Source of the DNA: Clostridia bacterium
GTDB taxonomy: Bacteria > Bacillota > Clostridia > Oscillospirales > Acutalibacteraceae
Length of the DNA stretch: 43,833 nt
Assembly (NCBI GenBank): GCA_017935265.1
Contig: JAGBHX010000154.1
Span: 1 to 43,833, forward strand
Reading direction: 5' to 3'
Shown here: one piece after another, positions 14,900-23,253 of the stretch
Position numbering within the stretch: the stretch's first letter is position 1
Layout of the letters: every line of letters starts with the position of its first letter
The notes under the pieces: generated by a model
What the model was told of the DNA's origin: nothing
Seen by the model: only the letters and a program-made list of their open reading frames with translations
Database searches by the model: none
Made by a program: the position numbers and the translations under genes

Positions 14900-16138
14900 A
14901 TGTTGAACGAAATCGGCGCACGCGCCAAAAAAGCATCCCGTGTGCTTGCAACTGCAGGTACGGACACAAAAAACAAAGCTCTTGTTGCCATTGCAGACGC
15001 TCTTATGGCACGGGCTGAATATATCATTGAAGCCAATAAAAGAGACATCAAATCAGCAAGGCTCAACGGAATGAGCGAAGCTATGGTAGACCGCCTTGCT
15101 CTTGATATGCGCAGAATTGATGCTATGGCAAGAGGTGCATTTGAGGTTTCTCAGGCAAGCGACCCTATCGGCAAGGTACTCAGCGGAACAACAAGACCCA
15201 ACGGCCTCAAAATTGAAAAGGTTACAGTTCCTTTGGGTGTTATCGCCGTTATTTATGAATCCCGCCCCAATGTTACGGCAGATGCCGCCGCACTTTGCCT
15301 CAAGTCGGGCAATGCGGTAATTCTCCGCGGCGGCAAAGAGGCAATTTATTCAAACATTGCCATTGCTCACACAATGCGCGAGGCTGTTGAAAGCGTGGGT
15401 CTTCCGGCTGACTGCATTCAGCTCATTGAAAACACTTCACGCGAAAGTGCATCGGGCCTTATGAAGCTCAACGAGTTTGTTGATGTGCTTATTCCCCGTG
15501 GCGGTGCGGGGCTTATCAGAGCCTGTGTAGAAAATTCAACAGTACCCGTTATTGAAACAGGAACGGGCAACTGCCACGTTTACGTTGACAAGGATGCGAA
15601 TATCGACATTGCAAAGAGCATAATCGTCAATGCAAAAACCTCACGCCCCTCTGTGTGCAACGCTTGCGAAAGTCTGCTTTTCCACAAGGAGCTGGACGAA
15701 AGAGCAGTTTTTGCCCTTTGTAAGGCTCTTGATGACAAGGGTGTGCGTATTCATTCCGACAAAAAGGTTAAGGATATTTACCCTGCCGCAGTTGAAGCCA
15801 CCGAGGAAGATTGGGGCACGGAATACCTCGGCTATGAAATCAGCGCAAAGTTTGTTGAAAATATTGACGAAGCTATTGAGCATATTACAAAATACGGTAC
15901 GGGTCACAGCGAATGTATTGTAACTGACAATTACTTTGCTGCCAACAAGTTCACTAATGAAGTGGACGCTGCCGCAGTTTATGTCAACGCTTCAACCCGC
16001 TTTACCGACGGCAGTGAGTTCGGCTTCGGCACAGAAATCGGCATTTCTACCCAGAAGCTTCACGCAAGAGGGCCTCTCGGACTTGATAATTTAACAAGCG
16101 AAAAATATATCGTTACAGGTAACGGACAGATAAGGTGA
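14900..16138 (+). CDS. proA: Glutamate-5-semialdehyde dehydrogenase (gamma-glutamyl phosphate reductase)
   Basis: Reduces gamma-glutamyl phosphate with NADPH to glutamate semialdehyde, the second step of proline synthesis. The 412 residues match family length. Family stretches are VPLGVIAVIYESRPNVTADA near 111-130, LIPRGGAGLIR near 198-208, ETGTGNCHVYVD near 222-233, and the catalytic Cys in RPSVCNACESLL near 253-264. GTEIGISTQKLHARGPLGL near the end is also typical. GAGG precedes the ATG by about 8 bases. It overlaps no gene, but the next ORF starts 4 bases after its stop. Confidence 0.97.
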   Translation: MLNEIGARAKKASRVLATAGTDTKNKALVAIADALMARAEYIIEANKRDIKSARLNGMSEAMVDRLALDMRRIDAMARGAFEVSQASDPIGKVLSGTTRPNGLKIEKVTVPLGVIAVIYESRPNVTADAAALCLKSGNAVILRGGKEAIYSNIAIAHTMREAVESVGLPADCIQLIENTSRESASGLMKLNEFVDVLIPRGGAGLIRACVENSTVPVIETGTGNCHVYVDKDANIDIAKSIIVNAKTSRPSVCNACESLLFHKELDERAVFALCKALDDKGVRIHSDKKVKDIYPAAVEATEEDWGTEYLGYEISAKFVENIDEAIEHITKYGTGHSECIVTDNYFAANKFTNEVDAAAVYVNASTRFTDGSEFGFGTEIGISTQKLHARGPLGLDNLTSEKYIVTGNGQIR

Positions 16139-16142
16139 TTTG

Positions 16143-16841
16143 ATGTCGCAGGAAAATATTGAAGCTAAAAAGAAAAGCCGTTCTCACAAAAGCTCCTTTG
16201 CTCTGGGGCTTGTGATCATCTGCTTTGCAATAGTGGGTATTGTGAGCGTGGTTATGTATGCCGTGGGCGGTGTGCAGTCTCTTTTTAATCAGGAAAAGCA
16301 AAAGGCAGAATATGAGGATTTTCTTTACCCCGTGGTTATGCTTGACCCCGAGGTGTTTGATGACGTAACCACAGCGGATATGGAAGATCTGCTGGCGGCT
16401 TCCATTCTTTCTCTTCTTTCTGAAGAAGAAAGCAATCCTCACGATTTCCCATTTGTTGAGGGCGAGGTTTCAGGTCTTGCCATTCCCGAAGCAACAGTCA
16501 ACAAAGCTTTTGCCGAGCTTTTCGGCACGGATATAAAGCCTGAACACAGAAGCGTGGAGTGTTCAACCTGTGTGTTTGAATATCAGAGTTCCGCGGCAAG
16601 ATACGTTATTCCCCTGACGGGATATGACCCTGCATTTTTGCCCGATGTTATGGAAATTGACAAAAACCGTGAAGGCTCAGTTGCCCTCACCGTGGGTTAC
16701 GTTGCTTACGGAGACTGGCAGGTGAATGAGGACAATTCATTCACTCAACCTGAGCCGGCTAAATACAGAAAAATCACTTTGCGCAAAACAGAGTCAGGCT
16801 ACTATGTCAGCGCAATTCAGAACGCAGAGGTGACACAATGA
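16143..16841 (+). CDS. Hypothetical membrane-anchored protein
   Basis: No family recognised. It has a basic N-terminus (residues 1-18), one membrane segment at about 20-43 (ALGLVIICFAIVGIVSVVMY), and an acidic extracytoplasmic region of some 185 residues. The second half contains a Cys-x2-Cys pair (CSTC near 142) and a beta-rich end (KYRKITLRKTESGYYVSAI). The ATG at 16143 is chosen over a TTG three bases upstream; AAGGTG at 16132-16137 overlaps the proA stop. The stop overlaps the next gene (ATGA). Its position between proA and the sialidase-like gene gives no clear function. Confidence 0.7.
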   Translation: MSQENIEAKKKSRSHKSSFALGLVIICFAIVGIVSVVMYAVGGVQSLFNQEKQKAEYEDFLYPVVMLDPEVFDDVTTADMEDLLAASILSLLSEEESNPHDFPFVEGEVSGLAIPEATVNKAFAELFGTDIKPEHRSVECSTCVFEYQSSAARYVIPLTGYDPAFLPDVMEIDKNREGSVALTVGYVAYGDWQVNEDNSFTQPEPAKYRKITLRKTESGYYVSAIQNAEVTQ

Positions 16842-17797
16842 AAGAAATATTCAGCACCAAAATTTTCCCCGAGGGATATATTCCCGAGGTTCACGCTTCA
16901 ACTGTTTTGAAGGTTGATGATAACAAGCTTCTCTGTGCCTTTTTCGGCGGAACAGAGGAGGGCAGGGACGATGTTGAAATCTATCTTTCTTCTTTTGACG
17001 GCGAAAATTGGACTCTTCCCCAAATTGTTGCAAGCGCAGATAACGTGCCTTGCTGGAATCCTGTTCTTTTTGCGCACGACGGTAAAATCAGCCTTTATTA
17101 CAAGGTGGGCAAGCCTATTCCGAATTGGCACACAATGGTTAAGGATTCTTTTGACGGAGGAAAAACCTGGAGTGAAGCACGCGAGCTTGTGCCCGGTGAT
17201 ATCGGCGGTCGCGGCCCTGTTAAAAACAAAGCAATTCTCCTCAAAAACGGCAATCTCTGTGCGCCTGCATCGGTTGAAACAGAAGATGAGTGGGATGCTT
17301 TTACAGACATTTCGTGCGACGGAGGAATTACTTGGGAAAAGAGCGAGCTTGTTCCCTTTGACCACAAGACAGCAGACGGAAGAGGAATTATTCAGCCCAC
17401 CTTGTGGGAAAGTGAAGATAAGCTTTATATGCTTATCCGTTCATCGGAAAGCCGTGTTATGAAAAGCGTTTCAACTGACGGCGGCAAAACCTGGGCAAGG
17501 GCAGAGAAAACTCAGCTTCTTCACAACAACAGCGGAATTGACTGCACACAGCTTCCGGGCGGTGACGTGCTCGTTGTGCACAATCCTGTTGAAGCCTGTT
17601 GGGGCGACAGAAACATAATTTCTTATGCAATTACTCACGACAACGCTCAGAGCTTCGATGAGGGTGTTGTGATTGAACAAAGCGACGACACCGAAGCAGA
17701 ATTTTCTTACCCTGCGGTGATAAACGACGGAAAGTATATTTACCTCACTTACACCCACAACCGAAAGAACATAATGTTCAGAATATTTGAGATATAA
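16838..17797 (+). CDS. BNR-repeat sialidase-like protein
   Basis: A predicted six-bladed beta-propeller of the BNR/sialidase superfamily. Asp-box motifs appear three times: SFDGGKTW near residue 104, SCDGGITW near 155 and STDGGKTW near 212. The opening HASTVLKVDDNKLLCAFFGG and GRDDVEIY segment are typical of the BNR_2 type, whose members include sialidases and proteins of unknown glycan specificity. I could not place the full Arg triad of GH33, so exo-sialidase activity is not certain. There is no signal peptide, so it would act inside the cell on imported oligosaccharides. The ATG overlaps the upstream stop by 4 bases. Confidence 0.8.
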   Translation: MKEIFSTKIFPEGYIPEVHASTVLKVDDNKLLCAFFGGTEEGRDDVEIYLSSFDGENWTLPQIVASADNVPCWNPVLFAHDGKISLYYKVGKPIPNWHTMVKDSFDGGKTWSEARELVPGDIGGRGPVKNKAILLKNGNLCAPASVETEDEWDAFTDISCDGGITWEKSELVPFDHKTADGRGIIQPTLWESEDKLYMLIRSSESRVMKSVSTDGGKTWARAEKTQLLHNNSGIDCTQLPGGDVLVVHNPVEACWGDRNIISYAITHDNAQSFDEGVVIEQSDDTEAEFSYPAVINDGKYIYLTYTHNRKNIMFRIFEI

Positions 17798-17802
17798 AAA
17801 AG

Positions 17803-17840
17803 AGCCATAAGACTTTATCGGTCTTATGGCTTAATTTTTT
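17803..17840. terminator. Bidirectional terminator between convergent genes
   Basis: An 11-bp perfect stem (AGCCATAAGAC / GTCTTATGGCT) with TTTATCG loop; T-rich on the plus side (TAATTTTTT) and A-rich before it, giving T on the minus side. Confidence 0.9.
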
Positions 17841-18813
17841 ATAATCCTAACTTTTCTTTCAGAATTGGTGTCAGCTTTTCGGCGATGATTTTGTGTCCGT
17901 CACGAAGCGGATGGAGGGGCTCAAGGGGCACCCAGCCTGTTGAATTTATGAAAATAATATTGCAACCGTGCTCTTCGTTGTATTTTTCAATAGTTGCTTC
18001 AAGCTCCACGGGGAACGCTCCGCAGAATGCGCTCAGAGCAATAATCTGTGACGAGGGGTTAATCTTCCTGATAACGTCAAGGAGCCCGCAATACTCTTCG
18101 GTGTATTTTTCAGCAGTTGCGCCTCTGTCGTTGGCACCGTGATTTATAAGAATATAGTCGGGTGACTGGTATGTAACGGGGTGGCCGTCAAAGCAGTAGG
18201 GATAAGCCTCACTTGCCTTGGGCACACTTCCGCAACCGCCCTTTGTTGCACCCACTGCACCGTAACCCATATGAAGGGGGATAAGGTCAAGCTTCTGCGC
18301 TGTGAGGTAAGCGTAGGTGGCGGTTGAATCGTCCTGATACGGGCGGTTGAACATACCCTCGTTTTTGTCCCATTCTCTGTCTTCAACCAACACACCCTCG
18401 GTGATTGAGTCGCCCACGAGCTCAATGGTTTTTCTGTTATCCTCGGGCACAACAGCGCACCCGTCGGCTTCATAGCCTATGAAAGAAATTTTGCCGATTA
18501 AGGGGTGATGCCAACGCTGATGCATTTCAACCGCGCTTTTGAATGTGACAGTGAGAACGTGGTCGCCGTTGTCATTTGCTTCAACTCTTAAAAACGGATT
18601 GACGGGAGCTTCAAATCTGCAGCCGCCGTCGATGCTCAGCCACAGGTGGGGGTATGGGTGAGAGTTCCAGATTGTGTTGAAATGAAGCGTTGCCCATTTG
18701 CCCTTGAATGCAATTTTAATAACCGAGCCGGGCGTGGCAGAGGTCATTGTGTCGTTAAATTCACTCCATCTGCCGATAAATTTTACGCTGTTATCTTTGT
18801 ATGAATAAAACAT
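17839..18813 (-). CDS. SGNH/GDSL hydrolase with N-terminal CE2-like jelly roll
   Basis: A two-domain esterase. Residues 1-125 form a beta-sandwich like the N-terminal domain of CE2 acetyl esterases. The SGNH hydrolase follows, with block I VGDSITEG near 132-139 (catalytic Ser), the GAND element near 228-231 (block III), and PLHPLRDGHKII near 300-311 (catalytic Asp and His). It likely removes acyl groups from carbohydrates; the substrate is unknown. No signal peptide, so it is cytoplasmic. The start is 4 bases after the stop of the large GH-like gene, with GAGGAA inside the upstream end, so the two are coupled. Confidence 0.85.
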   Translation of the reverse strand: MFYSYKDNSVKFIGRWSEFNDTMTSATPGSVIKIAFKGKWATLHFNTIWNSHPYPHLWLSIDGGCRFEAPVNPFLRVEANDNGDHVLTVTFKSAVEMHQRWHHPLIGKISFIGYEADGCAVVPEDNRKTIELVGDSITEGVLVEDREWDKNEGMFNRPYQDDSTATYAYLTAQKLDLIPLHMGYGAVGATKGGCGSVPKASEAYPYCFDGHPVTYQSPDYILINHGANDRGATAEKYTEEYCGLLDVIRKINPSSQIIALSAFCGAFPVELEATIEKYNEEHGCNIIFINSTGWVPLEPLHPLRDGHKIIAEKLTPILKEKLGL

Positions 18814-18817
18814 AATA

Positions 18818-20983
18818 TCATTCCTCTATATAAATTTCACTGATCATAAAGCCTGCAACGGGCTCGGTGATTCTGACCTCAGCATAGCCGTTTTCAAAAT
18901 ATTCTTTGGGCACGGTGTAGTTGATTGCCGTGTAGTTGTCGATGAGGTAAGTTTTGCTGTAGGCCTCGTCAACTCTGCCGCCGTAAGGTTTGCCGCAATA
19001 AAACTCCTTGCCGTTGATTTCTATTCTGAAATTGTCAATGCTTTCGTCAAATTTGCGGTTTTTGTATGTAATTCTCATTTCACAGCCGCCGTTGAACTTA
19101 ACAGAAAACGCAAAGCGGAAATTGTAGTGGTCATAAACCTTTGTTAATCTCATCGGCAGTGTGCCGTCGTTAACGGGTCTGTCACCCTGAAAATCCATAT
19201 AAAATTCGCCTTCCTGCCTGCCGACAGCCTCAAAGCCGTGGAAAGCAAAGGAAAAATAGTTTTCATCGCGGTTGAGCTCAATCATATTGGTCAGCAGGTC
19301 TTTGTCAGCGCCGCTGTTGATTTTGTTAAGCAGATAAAGTCTGTCTGTTATGGGGCGGTCGATTGTTTCAAGGGTGCATCCTCTGTCCCAATCCTTGCCG
19401 TGGTAATTTTCAACATCCAACTGCATACCGATTAAATCAAAAAGAAGCTTGCCGTGGGTGTCAATATTTTTTCTGAGCTGATTATATTCATCGCTGAAAG
19501 GTGATTCGAGAATTTCCTTGGCTTTTGCGATTTCACCTTTTCTGATTTCACTTTCCGCTTTTCGGATAAGCCCGTTTTCAAACACAAATCTTGATTTGAC
19601 AAGCATATCACATTCAGCGGCAAAAAGGTGCATCACAAAGCGGAAATTCTGCATACTCTTTTCTGTTGCAAGAAAAGTGATTTTTTTGTAAACCTCTTCA
19701 ATCACAGGGTTTTCGTCGGGCGCACCCTCCCAACATTTTTCAAGCATAAATATGCATCGGGCAAATTCATCTGTATTCACCTCGGGAATATAGGCCCTTG
19801 CGTAATCCTTTACCACTTCGCAAATGTCGCATTTAGGGTCAAAGTCAAGCGCGCTCCAGACAACCTTGTTAAGGTCATCGTGAATACCGTCGGAATACGT
19901 AACACTGCCCACAAGAAATTTTTCTGTCTGTCTGTAAATATGGCGGTATTCCAAGGGGCGGGGATTGACACTTTCACGGCTGAAGGCAGAAGCAAAAGCA
20001 TAGTGCCAGTTATCCCTGTCAAAGTGAACGGGATATTCGCACCTAACGCAATGGGTCACATCGGGATAAAACCTCAGGGGATATTTTTTGGGTACGGCCT
20101 TTCTCAACGCTTCAAGCGGCATCGCGTGGTTAGGACCGTAAATAATGCCTTCAATAAAGTCAGGCTCTTTGCTGATTTCTTCTGTAAATTTTTCACCCCA
20201 ATCGGCATATTCATGAGGGGCCTGGGCAGAAATCCAAAGCTTTGCATCAGGATGAATTTCATTGAGAATTGACTTAATAAGCTCACACCGCTTGAAAAAA
20301 TCGGCAGGCATCATATCACCGGGGTCGCCGCCGGGAATGAACAGAACATCAACGCGCTTTGCCTCACGGTAAAAGTCATAAATCTTTGCTCTTACGTCCT
20401 CGTCGGTTTCATCTGAATAAGTAGGGTGCCAGACCGAAACGTCAATGTCAAGCTCGTCACACACGGCAGAAACCGCAGTGAACATATCCTTGATGCTCAG
20501 CGGCATAAGGCAATTTTGCTTTTCGTTGTCGCAAATGCCCTCAAAGGTGTTGAGACCAAACATCATAAGCTCAAGGAGGTATCTGCGGTATTGCTCAACT
20601 TCCCAGGCGTCGCAGGTGTTGTTTGTGTCGCGGTAGCCCAGCTGATGGCCTCGGATTTTTTTTGCAGGAGAATAGTACCTTGTTATGTCTTCGGTGAGAA
20701 TAAAGCTGTTATCTCTGATTTCACATTTTCGAAGGAGCATCGAGTATCCGTAAATAAACCCTCTCAGGCGGTGGGCACAGACGGTGATTTTGCTTTCGGT
20801 CACCTCGATCTCAAAATCTTCACATTCAGGGGTGGCGGAAAGGGTTTTAAATTCAAAAACAGTTCCGCCTTCAAAACAAAAATCAACCGTTCTTAAACGG
20901 ATTTCATCTTTAAAAAGTGCACAGGCTTTTTGTGCAATTTCTGTGTCACAAATGAAATTAAACTGTGAAAAGATAAAACTCAT
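18818..20983 (-). CDS. Large glycoside-hydrolase-like protein, family not assigned
   Basis: A 721-residue protein resembling hexosaminidase or alpha-glucuronidase-type barrels. The N-terminal part (to about 110) matches the small alpha/beta domain that precedes GH20/GH67-type barrels (LRGFIYGYSMLLRK near 93-106). The segment KIRGHQLGYRDTNN near 128-141, followed by DAWEVEQYRRYLLELMMFGLN, opens a TIM barrel, and DVLFIPGGDPGD near 212-223 is a candidate active-site loop. A helical region (450-530) and a C-terminal beta-sandwich (about 600-720, EFYMDFQGDRPVN onward) follow. No signal peptide. I cannot name the family or catalytic acids. It is the first gene of a two-gene operon with the SGNH esterase, with a promoter at 21015-21044. 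Confidence 0.7.
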   Translation of the reverse strand: MSFIFSQFNFICDTEIAQKACALFKDEIRLRTVDFCFEGGTVFEFKTLSATPECEDFEIEVTESKITVCAHRLRGFIYGYSMLLRKCEIRDNSFILTEDITRYYSPAKKIRGHQLGYRDTNNTCDAWEVEQYRRYLLELMMFGLNTFEGICDNEKQNCLMPLSIKDMFTAVSAVCDELDIDVSVWHPTYSDETDEDVRAKIYDFYREAKRVDVLFIPGGDPGDMMPADFFKRCELIKSILNEIHPDAKLWISAQAPHEYADWGEKFTEEISKEPDFIEGIIYGPNHAMPLEALRKAVPKKYPLRFYPDVTHCVRCEYPVHFDRDNWHYAFASAFSRESVNPRPLEYRHIYRQTEKFLVGSVTYSDGIHDDLNKVVWSALDFDPKCDICEVVKDYARAYIPEVNTDEFARCIFMLEKCWEGAPDENPVIEEVYKKITFLATEKSMQNFRFVMHLFAAECDMLVKSRFVFENGLIRKAESEIRKGEIAKAKEILESPFSDEYNQLRKNIDTHGKLLFDLIGMQLDVENYHGKDWDRGCTLETIDRPITDRLYLLNKINSGADKDLLTNMIELNRDENYFSFAFHGFEAVGRQEGEFYMDFQGDRPVNDGTLPMRLTKVYDHYNFRFAFSVKFNGGCEMRITYKNRKFDESIDNFRIEINGKEFYCGKPYGGRVDEAYSKTYLIDNYTAINYTVPKEYFENGYAEVRITEPVAGFMISEIYIEE

Positions 20984-20995
20984 AAAAACACAACC

Positions 20996-21024
20996 TTGAA
21001 AAATAGTTTTAAATATTGTAACAT
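20996..21024 (+). promoter_or_regulatory. Promoter of the FkbM-CPBP operon
   Basis: TTGAAA at 20996-21001 and TAACAT at 21019-21024, 17-base spacer, ahead of the ATG at 21059. Its -10 region overlaps that of the divergent promoter. Confidence 0.55.
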
Positions 21025-21044
21025 ATACAGGTAGGATTTAGCAA
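21015..21044 (-). promoter_or_regulatory. Divergent promoter of the GH-like/SGNH operon
   Basis: On the minus strand TTGCTA and TACAAT with an 18-base spacer. The -10 box occupies 21015-21020 and shares bases with the plus-strand -10, so the two promoters may compete. Confidence 0.5.
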
Positions 21045-21058
21045 CAGGGGAGAATATA

Positions 21059-22117
21059 ATGATTGAAAAAATTGTTGAAGAAAACGTGTGGGATGTTTTA
21101 GAAAAAACGCACCTTCCTATTGTGGTTTACGGAATGGGAAACGGTGCGGATATGGTGATAGATAAGCTTCGCCGTATGGGGCTGGAAATTGCCGAGGTTT
21201 TTGCAAGCGACAAATTTGTCCGCGGCCAGTTTTTCAGAGGTCTGCAGGTCAAAAAATATTCTGACATCTGCAGGGAATACGACGATTTTTTTATTGTGAT
21301 GAGCTTTGCCGTGCACGATGACGAAACTATTGAAAACGTCAGAAAAATGGCGAGTGAGCATCCTCTTGTTGCACCGGATGTTCCCGTGGCTGATGATACG
21401 ATTTTTACCCGCGAGTTTATTGAAGCTCACGATGAGGAATTTGATAAGGCATATTCACTTCTTGCCGACGATGAATCAAGAAAAAACTATGTAAATATTC
21501 TCAACTTCAAGGTCAGCGGAAAAATAGAATATCTCTTCAGCTCGGAAAAGGAAAAAAGCTTTATTTATAAAGAAATTTTCAACGTGGGCGAGGATGAGGT
21601 TTTTGTGGATTTAGGAGCTTATGACGGCGACACAATCCGTGAATTTTGCAACGCCTGCGGCGGCAAATACAAAAAGATTTATGCCTTTGAGGCTGATGAA
21701 AAGAATTTTAAAAAGCTCTGCGCAAAAACAGAAGGTATGGAAAACATTTCTTTGCACAATCTTGCCGCGTGGGATAAAAAAGAAACCCTTGTTTTTGAAA
21801 AAAAGATGGGCAGAAATTCACGCCTTTCACCTGTGGGCAATGTGCAGGTTCAGGCGGATACCGTTGATAATATTGCCGACGGCGAAGTGACAATATTGAA
21901 AATGGACATTGAAGGCAGTGAAGAAAAAGCACTTGACGGAGCAAGGGAAACGATTGTAAAATATAACCCGAAATTATATATCTGCGCTTATCACCGCAAC
22001 AGCGATATGTTTCTTCTGCCCTTGAAAATACATTCAATGTGCAGCGACTACAGATTTTATTTTTACCACCAAAGATATATCCCTGCCTGGGAATCAAATT
22101 TTTACGGGGTGATTTAA
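21059..22117 (+). CDS. FkbM-family methyltransferase with N-terminal nucleotide-binding-like domain
   Basis: A SAM-dependent O-methyltransferase of the FkbM type, often found with sugar or polyketide modification. The N-terminal 125 residues (VVYGMGNGADMVIDKLRRMG near 21-40) resemble the PglD-like or CoA-binding Rossmann domain seen in many two-domain FkbM proteins. The methyltransferase part starts near 180 with VFVDLGAYDGDTI (SAM motif I), the YAFEADEKN acidic loop near 209-217, and ILKMDIEGSEEKAL near 277-290, the FkbM signature. GGGGAG lies 8 bases before the ATG. The stop and the next start overlap in TAATG. The substrate is unknown. Confidence 0.88.
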   Translation: MIEKIVEENVWDVLEKTHLPIVVYGMGNGADMVIDKLRRMGLEIAEVFASDKFVRGQFFRGLQVKKYSDICREYDDFFIVMSFAVHDDETIENVRKMASEHPLVAPDVPVADDTIFTREFIEAHDEEFDKAYSLLADDESRKNYVNILNFKVSGKIEYLFSSEKEKSFIYKEIFNVGEDEVFVDLGAYDGDTIREFCNACGGKYKKIYAFEADEKNFKKLCAKTEGMENISLHNLAAWDKKETLVFEKKMGRNSRLSPVGNVQVQADTVDNIADGEVTILKMDIEGSEEKALDGARETIVKYNPKLYICAYHRNSDMFLLPLKIHSMCSDYRFYFYHQRYIPAWESNFYGVI

Positions 22118-23208
22118 TGGCAAACCCAAAAAGTAAAATACTGCCCGGAATTATGAGCACGTTTGTGGTTGTGATTATGTTTTTTTGTATAGATGCTTTT
22201 GCGCCTATGCTTATGGGTGACCTGAACTTGTTCGGAACAAACGTTATAGGCGCAGGTCTCGGTATTGTCACTGTCGGAGTGATGTGCTTTGCAAAACAGC
22301 GTCCGCTGGCGAGCATAGGCTTGATTTTTGAGCCCCGCCGCATACTCAGAGGGCTGGCTGTCGGCGGAGGTATGGCGCTTTTGCCGCTGCTTGCCGTGTT
22401 TGGTGTGCAGACGGTTATATATGCAGTCACTAAAATGCCGTCGCTTGCACCCGATTTTGTAACACCTAATGCAGACGGAGAAATGTCGGTTGTAAAAATC
22501 GGAATTTTTGCTGTCGCCTGCGGTGTCAGCGCGCTGATGCAGGAGTTGGTTTTCCGCGGATACATAGTTCGCTCAATGCGCCCTCAGTATCCTTTTATTG
22601 ATGCTAATATCGTTCAGGCCATGCTGAGTGTTACATTGCCTGTTGTTCTGATTATCAGAAATCTTGTCTACGGCCATTATTCTTTTCTCGACGGATTTAA
22701 GAAAACTGTGTTCATTGTTGCGGTAGTTTTGTTTTATGTCGCCTACACATTCTTTTCTTCAATCAAAAGGGGTGTTGTAACAAGAGTGTCCGGTGATATC
22801 TGGCCGTCTTTTGTCGGTAATTTTCTCTTTATGTTTGTCGGCAGAAGCCTTTTTGTTCAGAACAGCATAATAACTTCTTATTCCTCTATGTTTAGACTTT
22901 TGGGTGCAGAGGCTATTTCTCTTCTGGTTGCCTTGATTTATTACACACGGCAATATAATCACAACAAAAAAAGAAGAGAAGAGCACGATAAAAGGGTTGC
23001 CGAGCATATGGAAAAGCTTCGCCAAGAGGAGCTTAACCGCGAAGCTGACCCGAACATTGAGGGGATTTCGCAAAAAAGCGTCAAAGAAATTATGCAGCAG
23101 CACCAGCAAAAAATAATTGAATCCGTAGGCTCTCATTCTCATCATCATAATCCTGAAAGTGACGACAGCATCACAAGACTTGACGAAGTTAGAAACAATA
23201 AAGAATAA
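22117..23208 (+). CDS. CPBP-family membrane protein with eroded catalytic motifs
   Basis: A polytopic protein with about eight hydrophobic segments over residues 8-285, and a hydrophilic tail (286-363) containing a Glu/Lys-rich coiled-coil-like part and a His-rich SHSHHHN cluster. The CPBP (CaaX protease/bacteriocin-processing, Abi) motif 1, normally EExxxR, is here QELVFRG near residue 140, so the first Glu is Gln. The usual motif 2 and 3 His positions are not evident in SVTLPVVLIIRN or WPSFVGNFLF. The protein may therefore be a non-proteolytic relative. The ATG at 22117 overlaps the FkbM stop and follows GGGGTGA. A hairpin terminator follows. Confidence 0.78.
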   Translation: MANPKSKILPGIMSTFVVVIMFFCIDAFAPMLMGDLNLFGTNVIGAGLGIVTVGVMCFAKQRPLASIGLIFEPRRILRGLAVGGGMALLPLLAVFGVQTVIYAVTKMPSLAPDFVTPNADGEMSVVKIGIFAVACGVSALMQELVFRGYIVRSMRPQYPFIDANIVQAMLSVTLPVVLIIRNLVYGHYSFLDGFKKTVFIVAVVLFYVAYTFFSSIKRGVVTRVSGDIWPSFVGNFLFMFVGRSLFVQNSIITSYSSMFRLLGAEAISLLVALIYYTRQYNHNKKRREEHDKRVAEHMEKLRQEELNREADPNIEGISQKSVKEIMQQHQQKIIESVGSHSHHHNPESDDSITRLDEVRNNKE

Positions 23209-23213
23209 TCAAA

Positions 23214-23253
23214 TCGCCTGACTTACATCTGTAAGCCAGGCGAAGTTTTATTT
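23214..23253. terminator. Terminator hairpin between the CPBP gene and the phage cassette
   Basis: Arms TCGCCTG-A-CTTACA and TGTAAG-C-CAGGCGA with one mismatch, then AGTTTTATTT on the plus strand. It separates convergent units. Confidence 0.75.

Noticed and set aside
16838..20983. A complete sialic-acid use locus
   Set aside because: No nanA, nanE, nanK or sialic-acid transporter is present; the BNR protein alone does not prove sialidase activity.
21708..22565. A 285-codon minus-strand frame across the FkbM and CPBP genes
   Set aside because: Shadow of two recognisable genes; its composition is Pro/Ser/Thr-rich nonsense without motifs.
23214..23253. Inverted repeat at the cassette edge considered as a phage att site
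   Set aside because: It fits a terminator (stem followed by TTTTATTT) and no matching copy is seen at the other edge.
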